41,453 nucleotides of DNA, taken from NCBI GenBank assembly GCA_021796455.1, contig JAKACA010000009.1, forward strand, positions 1-41,453, given 5' to 3'. The position numbers and the translations under genes were made by a program. The first letter of the stretch is position 1, and the number at the start of each line of letters is the position of its first letter. The notes beneath the pieces were generated by a model. It had not been told where the DNA came from. It saw nothing but the letters and a program-made list of their open reading frames with translations, and made no database searches. Shown piece after piece: positions 16,150-24,967 of this stretch. Origin of the DNA: Actinomycetes bacterium (GTDB lineage Bacteria; Actinomycetota; Acidimicrobiia; Acidimicrobiales; Bog-793).

Positions 16150-17344
16150 GTCGCTGCCAGACTTCGCCAGGCTCGCCGCCGGGGCGGTATCTCGCCGCCG
16201 CGTGATGGAAGAGACGCACCGCTTTATCTCGGTGCCAAGCCCGACGGGGGAAGAGGCCGCCTTCGCCGCGGTGTTCGCCGAGACCCTCTCAGGTCTCGGC
16301 CTCGAGACCTCCCTCGACGAGGAGTTCGCCGGGAGCCCGAGCGTCATCGGGCGCCTCAAGGGAACAGGCGGCGGCCCTACCCTGCAGCTCGACGGCCACA
16401 CCGACACCGTGCCCGTTCCCCACGACCCGCCCTCGGTCGACTTCGAGCGCGACGTGGTGAGAGGCCGCGGGGCGGCCGACATGAAGGGCGGGCTCGCCGC
16501 CATCTGCGAAGCGATAAGAGCGCTCGAAGATGCCGGGGTGCGGCCACGCGGAGACCTGCTCGTGACCGCCCACGGCCTGCACGAAGCGCCCCTCGGTGAC
16601 CAGCGGACCATCCGCTCGCTTCTTCGTCGCGGCGTGGCGGGCGATGCGGCGGTCATCGCCGAGCTCGGACACGATGACATCGCCACGGCCTCAAGGGGCA
16701 TGTCGATCTACACCATCGAGGTGAGGAGGAACGGCGGGTCGATGCACGAGGTCGAGTTGAAAAACCGAGCCGCCAACCCGATAAACGCCGTCCGGCTTCT
16801 CCTCGATGCCCTGGCGGCCCGGGCAGAAGAGCTGGCCGCCCAGCCGGCAGAGGCCTCCGGGCCCGAGACGCTATTCGTCGGAGAGGTCCGCGCCGGTGAC
16901 TTCTACAACCGGGTGCCGACCGACGCCGTCATCGTCGGCACCCGCCGCTACCGGGCTCCGATGACGCGAGAAGACGTCGTCGAGGAGCTCGAGGGACTCT
17001 GCGCTGAGGTCGCCAGCAAGACCGGCCTCACGGTCGGCGTCGAGCTGCAGGAGGTCGGCCCGGCTTACGCCCTCGCCCACTCCGAGCCGGTGATAGCGGC
17101 CGTACAGGCGAGCTACCACGACGTCGTCGGGAGCGAGCTGCCGCTGGCGGCGGCCCGAGCCGTTGGAAATGCCGCCGACTTCGCCTCCTACGGCGTGCCC
17201 GCCGTCTACCACGGCGTCAACCAGGAGACGGCCCACTCCGACGACGAACACGTCTCGGGCGCCGACCTCGAGCGAGCCGCCCGGGTGCTCGCCGGGAGCG
17301 TCGTCCACTTCTGCGGAGCCGAGTTCGACGAGGGGAAGAGATGA
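16142..17344 (+). CDS. M20-family metallo-amidohydrolase
   Basis: 400 residues. It hydrolyses an amide or N-acyl bond with two metals. Metal motifs LDGHTDTVP and GRGAADMKGG are intact. The usual catalytic Glu-Glu pair is replaced by a LHEAP motif (HGLHEAPLGD), seen in a subgroup of the ArgE/DapE-like family. This could mean an altered second metal site. The dimerisation domain is in the middle, and the C-terminal His is seen in ETAHSDDEHVS. The gene overlaps its neighbours (8 nt upstream, ATGA downstream). In this context it probably deacylates a sugar-derived amide rather than a peptide; that is inference. Confidence 0.85.
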   Translation: MAESLPDFARLAAGAVSRRRVMEETHRFISVPSPTGEEAAFAAVFAETLSGLGLETSLDEEFAGSPSVIGRLKGTGGGPTLQLDGHTDTVPVPHDPPSVDFERDVVRGRGAADMKGGLAAICEAIRALEDAGVRPRGDLLVTAHGLHEAPLGDQRTIRSLLRRGVAGDAAVIAELGHDDIATASRGMSIYTIEVRRNGGSMHEVELKNRAANPINAVRLLLDALAARAEELAAQPAEASGPETLFVGEVRAGDFYNRVPTDAVIVGTRRYRAPMTREDVVEELEGLCAEVASKTGLTVGVELQEVGPAYALAHSEPVIAAVQASYHDVVGSELPLAAARAVGNAADFASYGVPAVYHGVNQETAHSDDEHVSGADLERAARVLAGSVVHFCGAEFDEGKR

Positions 17345-18090
17345 CAGCAGCGACCGGGCAACCCGCTAAGGGGGGGTCGCTCGAAGGAAAGGTGATCGGC
17401 GTCACCGGCGCTTCGGGCGACCTCGGCCGCTCGATTGTCGCCCGGATCGAACGGGCCGGGGCGATCGCCGTCGGCTGTGACGTGAAGAAGGGCGCCGCCG
17501 TCGAGAGCTGCGATGTCACCGACCGGGCGAGCCTCGACGGTTTCGTAAAGCGGATCCTCGAGCGTCACGGCCGCATCGACGCCATGGTGGCGGGGGCCGG
17601 CGTCGTCGAGAGGTCGGCCGCCATCGACCTCGACGAGGCCTCTTGGTCCCGGGTGATCCGGATCAACCTGACCGGGGCCTTCCACACCGCCCAGTCGGCC
17701 GCTCGGGCGATGGGCGACCGGGGCGGCTCGATCGTATTCATCGGCTCCTGGATCGGGGTGATGCCAGCCCGCTACCTAATGTCGTACTGCGTTTCGAAGG
17801 CCGGCATCGACATGCTGGCCCGCTGCCTGGCTCTTGAGCTCGCCCCCCGTGGCATCCGGGTGAACGTCGTGGCCCCCGGGGTAGTCGAAGCGGGCGTCTC
17901 GGCCCAGATCTTCAGGGAGGCGCCGGAACGCCGCCAGGAGATGGAACAGGTGATCCCGATCGGGCGCCTCTCACAGCCCGACGACGTCTCTGACTGCGTC
18001 GAGTTCTTGCTGAGCGAGCGCTCCTCGTACGTGACCGGCACCACGCTCGTGGTCGACGGCGGCATCCGCCTCGCCCACGCCGGCGGGTGA
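17341..18090 (+). CDS. short-chain dehydrogenase/reductase (SDR)
   Basis: 249 residues, a classical SDR. The nucleotide loop TGASGDLG starts near residue 22, the NAG-like strand reads VAGAGVVE, and the catalytic residues are Ser in FIGSWIG and YCVSK (Tyr-x-x-x-Lys). The C-terminal YVTGTTLVVDGG is typical. The ATG overlaps the M20 stop as ATGA. It is likely an NAD(P)-dependent sugar or polyol dehydrogenase giving a lactone or keto sugar for the operon's pathway. Confidence 0.9.
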   Translation: MTAATGQPAKGGSLEGKVIGVTGASGDLGRSIVARIERAGAIAVGCDVKKGAAVESCDVTDRASLDGFVKRILERHGRIDAMVAGAGVVERSAAIDLDEASWSRVIRINLTGAFHTAQSAARAMGDRGGSIVFIGSWIGVMPARYLMSYCVSKAGIDMLARCLALELAPRGIRVNVVAPGVVEAGVSAQIFREAPERRQEMEQVIPIGRLSQPDDVSDCVEFLLSERSSYVTGTTLVVDGGIRLAHAGG

Positions 18091-18136
18091 CAGGAATCAA
18101 AGCGCCCCCAGACGGTGCGAAAGGAGAAGAGGAGTA

Positions 18137-19264
18137 TTGCCAAAGTTGAAGATTGGGGTAGCGGGTGCACCTCGCGGAGCGAGCTTCCTTGCCGGCATGC
18201 ACGCATATGAGGACCGGGCCGAGATCGCGGCCGTCTACGAGCCCGACCCGCGGACCCGCGACGAGTTCGCCACCAAGACCGGGGTGCCCGCTCTCGAACG
18301 CTACGAAGACTTATTGGAGCGAGTCGACGCCGTCATCGTCGCCTCTCCCCAGCACCACCACGTGCCACAGGCCGTCTCTGCCCTCGACCGAGGCGTACAC
18401 GTCCTGAGCGAGGTGCCCGCCGCCGTCAGCCTCGAGCAGGGCCACCAGCTCTTAGCGGCGGTCCGCTCGAGCGACGCCGTCTACATGCTGGCCGAGAATT
18501 ACTGCTACTCCCGGCCCAACCTCATTGTCGGAGCCATGGCGAAGGCCGGCCTCTTCGGCGAGCTCTACTTCGGCCAGGGCGAGTACCTGCACGAGATGAA
18601 GGGCTGGCACACCAACTCGGCCAGGGAGCCCACTTGGCGCTACTTCTGGCAGGTGGGCCGCTCCGGGCACAGCTACCCGACTCACAGCCTCGGACCCCTC
18701 CTGCAGTGGTTCGACGACCGCGTCGTTGCCGTCAGCTGCGTTGGGAGCGGCCGGCACACCGACCCCGAGCACGAGATCGACGACACGATCGTCCTCCTGG
18801 CGCGGACCTCACGCCAGGCCCTCTTGAGCGTGCGCCTCGACCTGCTCTCCAACCGGCCCCACCTCATGGACTACTACTCACTACAGGGGACAGCCGGGGC
18901 CTACGAGGCGCCCCGGGCCGAGGGACAAGAGCCGCGGGCCTACTTGCTCGACAAGAGCCCCTCTGAGAGATGGCAGCCCCTCGACGCCTACGCCGATGAC
19001 TTCCTGCCTGAGCGCTACCGCGAGGTTGCCGAGGGAGCAGGGCACTGGGGGGCCGACAGCTTCCCGGTGCGGGACTTCATCGACGCCGTCCACGACGGCA
19101 CTACGCCGCCCATCGACATCTACGCCGCCCTCGACATGACGCTCCCGGGCATCGTGTCGGAGGCCTCCTTCTACGAGGGCGGCGCCTGGAAGGCAGTTCC
19201 CAATCCCCGCCTCTGGGACGCCGGCGTCGGCACCGAGCCCGGCAAGGAGGCACCACTCGCATGA
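18137..19264 (+). CDS. Gfo/Idh/MocA-family oxidoreductase
   Basis: 375 residues, TTG start behind a GAGAAGAGGAG site and 46 nt after the SDR stop. The N-terminal Rossmann part (KIGVAGAPRGASFLAGMHAY; DAVIVASPQHHHVPQAVSAL) is followed by the family's alpha/beta C-terminal domain (NYCYSRPNLIVGAMAKAGLF; GRSGHSYPTHSLGPLLQWFD, with the usual active-site His). The canonical EKP motif, whose Lys is catalytic in many members, reads SEVPAA here, so the Lys is Val as in a dehydrogenase subgroup. It likely acts on a cyclic polyol or sugar. It is coupled to the next gene by ATGA. Confidence 0.88.
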   Translation: MPKLKIGVAGAPRGASFLAGMHAYEDRAEIAAVYEPDPRTRDEFATKTGVPALERYEDLLERVDAVIVASPQHHHVPQAVSALDRGVHVLSEVPAAVSLEQGHQLLAAVRSSDAVYMLAENYCYSRPNLIVGAMAKAGLFGELYFGQGEYLHEMKGWHTNSAREPTWRYFWQVGRSGHSYPTHSLGPLLQWFDDRVVAVSCVGSGRHTDPEHEIDDTIVLLARTSRQALLSVRLDLLSNRPHLMDYYSLQGTAGAYEAPRAEGQEPRAYLLDKSPSERWQPLDAYADDFLPERYREVAEGAGHWGADSFPVRDFIDAVHDGTTPPIDIYAALDMTLPGIVSEASFYEGGAWKAVPNPRLWDAGVGTEPGKEAPLA

Positions 19265-20487
19265 CAAATCGGCCGACCCCGGCGCCTCCCGGCGCGAGAA
19301 CGGGTGATGAAGAGGTGGGGAAGAGCGTGCGCAATGGCGCCTCGCGTCGCGACCACGTCCGCCAAGTGGTCTCACGGCTCCGCCGGCTGGCAGAGCAGCG
19401 AGGCCTCGAGGGGATCGTGCTAAGCGGTCCGGCGGCGGTCGCCTGGGCGACAGGCGGCATGAACACGGCGATCGACCGAGCCCTGCCGGTCGACATGGTC
19501 TGGGTCGCCATCTCGGAGGGAGCCCAGCTCCTCGTCACTACCGAGGTGGAGCTTCCGCGGATCCTGGCTGACTCCGATCCTGCGGCCTCTGACTTCTCGG
19601 TCGTGGCAGTCCCCTGGTACGACCCCGAGGCCTTTGTCGCCACCAGTGCCGGAAGGCTCGGTGCAGCAGCGGCCAACCTCGGCTCCGACGGCCACCCCGC
19701 CTTCGGTGTCGACCTCTCCGACGACCTGGTGATCAGCCGGATGGCTCTTACCGACTTCGGCCGAGAGGCCCTACGCTGCCTCGGACGGGACACGGCGCAC
19801 GCCCTCGAGGTGGCGCTCAAGTCCTGGCGGCCCGGTGTCAGCGACCGGGAGGTGCAAGCCGAGATGGTCCGTCAGCTCGAGCTGACCGGCGCCGAAGCGG
19901 TCGTGGCCATCGTAGCCGGCGACGAGCGGGCCGGCGAACTCCGCCACCCGCTGGCCCTCGGAATCCCGGCATACGAGCGCATGATGGCCGTGATCGTCTC
20001 GCGCCGGGGCGGCCTCAACGTCGCCGCCACCCGGTTCGTCGCCGAGAAACCCGCCTCGGCCGAGCTGGCCGAGAAATTCCGCGCTGTTCGCCAGATCGAG
20101 GCCACCGTCCTCCGGGCCTGCTCGCCGGGAGCGACCTATGGCGGGGTCACCTTGCGCCTCGTCGAAGCCTACGCCGAGGTCGGCCACCCCGAGGCCTGGC
20201 GAGAGCACTGGCAGGGAGGTCCGATCGGATACGGCACCCGCGAGTTCGAACTCGCCCCCGGCTTCGAGGAGAGCGCCTTCTGGCCGCTCGAGGTGGCCCC
20301 GGGGCATGCCCTCGCCTGGAACCCGAGCCTCTCGGGCGGGGCCAAGGTGGAAGACACCTTCCTCGTCACAAAAGACGGCCTCACGTGCGTCACCTCGCCC
20401 ATCGACTGGCCGACAGAGGAGGTCGAGGGCTTCTCCGACCCCCGGCCGGCCGTCCTCGTGCGTTCCGAAGAAGGAGACAACAAGTGA
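19261..20487 (+). CDS. M24 (pita-bread fold) protein lacking metal ligands
   Basis: 408 residues. It has an N-terminal creatinase-like domain (LEGIVLSGPAAVAWATGGMN) and a C-terminal pita-bread domain. Of the five ligands of metal-dependent M24 aminopeptidases, the two Asp (region VIVSRRGGLNVAATRFV, where D-x-T-R is AATR) and the His (GGPIGYGTREF instead of GHGIG) are missing; the last Glu remains (KVEDTFLV). It is therefore not a normal metallo-aminopeptidase. Creatinase is a precedent for a metal-free C-N hydrolase on this fold. The start may be internal (GTG at 19327), because the first 25 residues are Pro/Gly-rich, but ATGA coupling supports 19261. Confidence 0.8.
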   Translation: MTNRPTPAPPGARTGDEEVGKSVRNGASRRDHVRQVVSRLRRLAEQRGLEGIVLSGPAAVAWATGGMNTAIDRALPVDMVWVAISEGAQLLVTTEVELPRILADSDPAASDFSVVAVPWYDPEAFVATSAGRLGAAAANLGSDGHPAFGVDLSDDLVISRMALTDFGREALRCLGRDTAHALEVALKSWRPGVSDREVQAEMVRQLELTGAEAVVAIVAGDERAGELRHPLALGIPAYERMMAVIVSRRGGLNVAATRFVAEKPASAELAEKFRAVRQIEATVLRACSPGATYGGVTLRLVEAYAEVGHPEAWREHWQGGPIGYGTREFELAPGFEESAFWPLEVAPGHALAWNPSLSGGAKVEDTFLVTKDGLTCVTSPIDWPTEEVEGFSDPRPAVLVRSEEGDNK

Positions 20488-21869
20488 GCAAGATGCAAAG
20501 CATCTCCCCCCAACGGCCCTCCCAGGTGCTCGCCAGCTTCGCCGAGACGGCTCCGGCGGAGGTGGCGGCCGCTGTCGACTCTGCCCGCACCGCGCAGCGA
20601 GCCTGGGGGGCCCTTCCGGCTCCCGAGCGGGCCACCGCTCTCAGCCGGGTTGCAGGCGAGGTCGAGGCCGCCTCCAGAGAGCTCACCGAGCTCGGCATCG
20701 TCGAGGTTGGCAAACCCCGCTCGGAGATGGCGGGCGAGGTGCAGCGGGGTGTCGCTATCCTCCGCTACTACTCAGGAGCCGTCCTAGACCCAGAGGGAGA
20801 CGCCCTCCCCTCCCCCGACGGGAAGAGCCTTCTTTTCAGCCGCCGGCTTCCCCACGGGGTGGCCGGGCTGGTCACACCCTGGAACTTCCCCGTCGCCATC
20901 CCCCTTTGGAAGCTGGCGCCGGCGCTCGCCTACGGGAACGCCGCTGTCTGGAAGCCGGCCCCGGCCGCGACGGCCGTCGCCGAGCTCCTCGATGAGATCT
21001 TGCAACGTTGCCTCCCTACAGGCGTCCTCCGGGTGGTCCCGGGCGACGCCGCCACCGGCGCCGCCTTGGTGAACACGGTCGATCTGGTTTCTTTCACCGG
21101 CTCGAGCGACGTCGGCGCGTCGATAGCGCGACGGGGCGCCGAGCGCCAGATCCCGGTGCAGGCCGAGATGGGCGGGCAGAACGCCTCGATCGTGCTTCCC
21201 GACGCCGACTTCGTCCGGGCGGCCGGACTCGTCGCCGCCTCGGCCATGGGCTATGCCGGCCAGAAGTGCACCGCCACCTCGCGAGTGATAGTCGTCGAGG
21301 GAGCCGAGGACTTCGTCGAGGCTCTCGTAGAAGCGGTGAGGGCCCTCGAGGTGGCCGACCCGGACGATGCTGCCACGGCCGTCGGACCGGTCATAAGCGA
21401 CGTCGCCCGCGAGAAGGCGTTGGCAGCGGTCTGCCGGGCCTGCGAGGACGGCGGGCGGGTGATCGCCGGAGGCGCGCCGCTCTTCGAGGAGGGCTACTTC
21501 ATGGAGCCGACCCTCGTCGCCGATCTCGATCCCTCCTCTCAGCTCTGCCAAGAGGAGGTCTTCGGACCGGTGGCGGCGGTCCTCTCGGCCCGCAACCTCG
21601 ACCACGCGATCGACATAGCCAACGGGGTCCGCTTCGGACTCGTCTCCTCCGTCTACACCTCGGACCTCGACAGCGCCATGGAGTCCCTGGCCCGCCTCGA
21701 CACCGGCCTCGTCCGGGTGAACGCCCCCACTTCCGGGGTCGACTTCTACGCTCCATTCGGCGGCGCCGGTGCCTCGGGTTACGGGATGAAAGAGCAGGGG
21801 AAGGCGGCCGCGCACTTCTACACCAAGAGTCAGACCGTCACGGTCGCTCCCGCCAGGACACGCCCGTGA
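20484..21869 (+). CDS. aldehyde dehydrogenase (semialdehyde-oxidising type)
   Basis: About 461 residues. It oxidises an aldehyde or semialdehyde to the acid with NAD(P). Motifs are TPWNFPVAIPLWKLAPALAY, the catalytic Glu in EMGGQNASIV and the catalytic Cys in GYAGQKCTATSR. The GTG at 20484 has an AAGGAGA site 7 nt upstream and overlaps the previous stop as GTGA. In non-phosphorylative sugar-acid pathways the enzyme at this step makes 2-oxoglutarate from its semialdehyde, which fits the operon, but the substrate is not provable here. Confidence 0.9.
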   Translation: MSKMQSISPQRPSQVLASFAETAPAEVAAAVDSARTAQRAWGALPAPERATALSRVAGEVEAASRELTELGIVEVGKPRSEMAGEVQRGVAILRYYSGAVLDPEGDALPSPDGKSLLFSRRLPHGVAGLVTPWNFPVAIPLWKLAPALAYGNAAVWKPAPAATAVAELLDEILQRCLPTGVLRVVPGDAATGAALVNTVDLVSFTGSSDVGASIARRGAERQIPVQAEMGGQNASIVLPDADFVRAAGLVAASAMGYAGQKCTATSRVIVVEGAEDFVEALVEAVRALEVADPDDAATAVGPVISDVAREKALAAVCRACEDGGRVIAGGAPLFEEGYFMEPTLVADLDPSSQLCQEEVFGPVAAVLSARNLDHAIDIANGVRFGLVSSVYTSDLDSAMESLARLDTGLVRVNAPTSGVDFYAPFGGAGASGYGMKEQGKAAAHFYTKSQTVTVAPARTRP

Positions 21870-22753
21870 CGCCTCTTGTCGTCCCCGTCGAGGTGGCTCA
21901 TCCGACCCAGGCGATCCTAGGCGAGGGGCCGCTCTGGGACGCGAGCGTCCATCGCCTGCGATGGGTCGACATCGTCGGACAGAGGCTGCACGAGTACGAC
22001 CCAGTGGCGGGAATCGACCGCTCGGAGCTGCTCTTAGAGCCGGTCACGACGGTGGCCCTCTCGAGGCAGGGGCCCTTGCTGCTTGCCCTCGGAGACAGGC
22101 TGGTGAGCCTGGCCGCACCCGGGGACGCTCCTTGCGAGCTGAACGACTTCCGGGCCGATGTCGCCAGAGTACGCTTCAACGACGGCAAGGTCGACCCCTG
22201 GGGCGGCTTTCAGGTGGGGACGATGCACCACGACGGCACCGAGCCCATCGGCCATCTCTATCGCCTGACACCCGACCTCTCGATGGAGGTGCGCCTCTCG
22301 GGGGTGACCTGTTCGAACGGGCTCGACTGGAGCCAGGACCGGGCCACTTTCTTCCACGTCGACTCGGTGCTCTCTCGCGTCGACCTCTACTCGACCGAGG
22401 TGGAGACAGGCGCGATGACCGGACGCCTCGGCTCTCTCGAGGTCGCCGGACCCGGCATCCCCGACGGCCTCAGCCTCGACGCCGACGGCTGTGTCTGGGT
22501 GGCGATGTGGGGCGGGGGCGAGGTTCGCCGGCTCACTCCCAACGGCACTGTCGACCGGATCGTGAAGCTGCCGGTATCTCAGGTGACGAGCGTCGCCTTC
22601 GGCGGCGAGACCCGCGACGAGCTCTTCATAACAACGGCGCGAGACGGTCTCGACGAGCGGCAGCTGAAAGAGCAGCCACATGCTGGCGACCTGTTCTGGT
22701 GCCGGCCCGGCACGAACGGCATGGCCGTCCACCGCTTCGGCGGCGAGCTGTGA
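21866..22753 (+). CDS. SMP-30/gluconolactonase-family lactonase
   Basis: About 295 residues, GTG start overlapping the previous stop (GTGA). Six-bladed propeller signatures are visible: GEGPLWD at the N-terminus with a metal-binding Glu, RFNDGKVDPWGGFQVGTM, CSNGLDWSQD and PDGLSLDADGCVWVAMWGGG with metal-binding Asn and Asp. It opens a sugar lactone to the free acid in the cytoplasm, linking the dehydrogenases to the IlvD-type dehydratase. Confidence 0.9.
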   Translation: MTPLVVPVEVAHPTQAILGEGPLWDASVHRLRWVDIVGQRLHEYDPVAGIDRSELLLEPVTTVALSRQGPLLLALGDRLVSLAAPGDAPCELNDFRADVARVRFNDGKVDPWGGFQVGTMHHDGTEPIGHLYRLTPDLSMEVRLSGVTCSNGLDWSQDRATFFHVDSVLSRVDLYSTEVETGAMTGRLGSLEVAGPGIPDGLSLDADGCVWVAMWGGGEVRRLTPNGTVDRIVKLPVSQVTSVAFGGETRDELFITTARDGLDERQLKEQPHAGDLFWCRPGTNGMAVHRFGGEL

Positions 22754-22862
22754 GACATCCCGCCCGGAGCCGAGCCTTCTCGGCGAGGCTTACAGGTGAG
22801 CGCCACTGGGGGCGGCGACTCGGCGGTAGCGAAACCAGTTGTGAGAAAGGAGCCGAGGGAAG

Positions 22863-24047
22863 ATGACCGCGGCCATCACCTTCGAGAAGGCCTGCAAGAA
22901 GTACAACGACCGGACAGAGGCCGTCTCCAGCCTCGACCTCCAGGTGGAAGACGGGGAGTTCGCCGTCCTCGTCGGACCCTCGGGCTGCGGCAAGACGACC
23001 GCGCTTCGGATGGTGGCCGGCCTCGAGGACATCACCTCCGGCGCCATCCGAATAGGCGGACGCGTTGTAAACAACGTCGCGGTGAAAGAGCGGAACGTGG
23101 CCATGGTCTTCCAGAACTACGCCCTCTACCCACACATGAGCGTGGCCGAGAACATCGGCTTCGGCCTCAAGGTGCACCGGGTGCCCCGCGCCGAGATCCA
23201 AGAGCGGGTGAGCGCGGCGGCTCAGGTGCTCGGCCTGAGCGAGTACCTCTCCCACCGTCCTAAGCAGCTCTCGGGCGGCCAGCGGCAGCGAGTCGCCATG
23301 GGCCGGGCCATCGTCCGCTCCCCCCAGGTTTTCCTCATGGACGAGCCGCTCTCGAACCTCGACGCCAAGCTGCGCGTCCAGATGAGAGGCGAGGTCCTGA
23401 AGATCCAGCGTCGGCTCGGCATCGGCACCCTCTACGTCACCCACGATCAGGTGGAGGCGATGACGATGGGCGACCGGGTGGCGGTGATGGACCACGGAGT
23501 CCTCCAGCAGTACGCCGCGCCTCAGGAGCTCTACGATGCCCCGGCCAACGTCTTCGTGGCCGGGTTCATCGGCTCACCACCAATGAACCTCTACGAGGCG
23601 ACCCTCGCGGGGGTTCCCTCCGAGCCGAAGCTGGTCCTCGGCGATCAGGTACTCGCGATCGAGGAGGCAGACGTTCAGCGCCACCCACAGCTCGAAAAGC
23701 GCTTCGGCCGGCGGGTCGTCGTCGGCATCAGGCCGGAGGACATGTCGCTCTCGCTCGCCGAGGAGAGCGGACCTTTCCTCTCGGCCGAGGTCGACCTCGT
23801 CGAGGGGCTCGGCTGTGAGCTCCTCGTCCACTTTTCGCTCTCCGGAAAGGCGCCGAGCGCGGCGCCGGACCTCAATGACTTCGAGTCGCTCGCAGACCAG
23901 GTCATCTTCCGCGACGAGTCGGTGGTCCACGGGACGGCCAAGCTGCCGCCCCACCTCCCGATCCGCCAGGGAGATACGGTCTTGCTCAGGGTCGAGACAT
24001 CGAAGCTGCACTTCTTCGACCCGGTCTCGCGCGAGTCGCTCGGCTGA
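22863..24047 (+). CDS. sugar ABC transporter ATPase (MsmK/UgpC type)
   Basis: 394 residues. Walker A GPSGCGKTT, Q-loop (VFQNYALYPHMS), signature LSGGQRQRVAMGRAIV, Walker B VFLMDEPLSNLDAKL and the switch His (YVTHDQVEAMTMGD) are all intact. A C-terminal TOBE/MalK-like regulatory domain follows (VVVGIRPEDMSL). It should energise the permeases at 13697-15531. Placing the ATPase last in a long operon, away from its permeases, is common for CUT1 systems. A short gap of 109 nt separates it from the lactonase gene. Confidence 0.92.
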   Translation: MTAAITFEKACKKYNDRTEAVSSLDLQVEDGEFAVLVGPSGCGKTTALRMVAGLEDITSGAIRIGGRVVNNVAVKERNVAMVFQNYALYPHMSVAENIGFGLKVHRVPRAEIQERVSAAAQVLGLSEYLSHRPKQLSGGQRQRVAMGRAIVRSPQVFLMDEPLSNLDAKLRVQMRGEVLKIQRRLGIGTLYVTHDQVEAMTMGDRVAVMDHGVLQQYAAPQELYDAPANVFVAGFIGSPPMNLYEATLAGVPSEPKLVLGDQVLAIEEADVQRHPQLEKRFGRRVVVGIRPEDMSLSLAEESGPFLSAEVDLVEGLGCELLVHFSLSGKAPSAAPDLNDFESLADQVIFRDESVVHGTAKLPPHLPIRQGDTVLLRVETSKLHFFDPVSRESLG

Positions 24048-24092
24048 GGGAGACCTCTCGGCGACACAACTGCGGGCTTTCCCGCCGGGCGA

Positions 24093-24110
24093 GTCGGTCT
24101 AGCGACCGAC
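24093..24110 (+). terminator. hairpin downstream of the sugar operon
   Basis: GTCGGTC and GACCGAC form a perfect 7-bp stem around TAGC, 46 nt after the ATPase stop. A smaller GCGGG/CCCGC hairpin lies at 24072-24085. No T-run follows, which is common in high-G+C genomes. Probably the operon end. Confidence 0.5.
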
Positions 24111-24136
24111 CTTCACCGGGTGGCAGGTTAGGTCGC

Positions 24137-24760
24137 GTGCCGGCGAGAACGGCGGATACGAGACTCGTGGACGTGGGTAAGCGCTCTCGGCGCATCGGAA
24201 TCTGTGCCCTCTGCGGAGCTTCCGGACGACTGACGCGCGAGGACTTCAAGCCGAAGTGGCTGAGCAGGCTCATCAACACACACCTCCCGCATGAGGAGAG
24301 GACAAGTGGCAGGCCGTGGAGATCAGGTTGGGTGGCGATCGCACCTACAGTGGGCGCTCGCGGATCGTGGCCGGAGCTAGCGCCGGCAAGCCGGTGACCC
24401 TGTGTGGACCGTGCAACAACGGATGGATGGCGAAGCTCGAACAGGTGGTCCGGCCGATCCTTGGAGTCCCATCGTGCTAGGACAGTCGGTCGTCCTTGAC
24501 GACACAGAGCTCTGTACCCTCGCGACGCGGGCGACCTAAGCCGCTCTCGGCTTCGAGCTGGTCCAACACGATGGCACCACCACAGCGTCGGCCGCCGATC
24601 GGAGATGCTTCGGCGAAAACCGACGGCCGCTCACCGGAAGCCGGATTTGGACCGTACGGTACGTCGGCACGGTCGTCCTCACCCGTACAACGTTGTTCAC
24701 GTGCGACCTCGATAATCCCCCGCGGCTCCCGAGCCAAACGGGTTAGTTGTCGCGCTCGCC
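24137..24760 (+). pseudogene. degenerate HNH-like gene with CxxC motifs
   Basis: The first part reads ICALCGASGRLTREDFKPKW. After a frameshift near 24300 a second part reads VTLCGPCNNGWMAKLEQVVR, and further fragments continue to about 24745 with an in-frame TAA near 24539. The two Cys pairs and the NNGWM-LE pattern are those of HNH-like hypothetical proteins common in phage and island DNA. With at least one shift and one stop it is not functional. It fills the space between the operon and the right att site. Confidence 0.55.
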
Positions 24761-24967
24761 TATGGTCAGGTTGCCTTCAGGGTCACGATGGTACAAAGCG
24801 CGCTAGCCCTCCCGACGCGAATCGACGCTGCCCAACAACGGCATACGCCGCCCCCCCAAATCAACCAGGAAGCGTCGAACCTCCCACGTGGTATCGCTAC
24901 TTGGTATAGCTGCGGGTCATTTGAGGGGGAGTAACCATCCTGAGATGGCTCCTGAACTGGACTTTTA
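24761..24967. other. inner right edge of the island, no gene seen
   Basis: About 200 bp between the HNH-like remnant and the tRNA. I see no integrase or excisionase reading frame, although this is where an integrase gene would be expected for an element in this tRNA. Confidence 0.5.
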
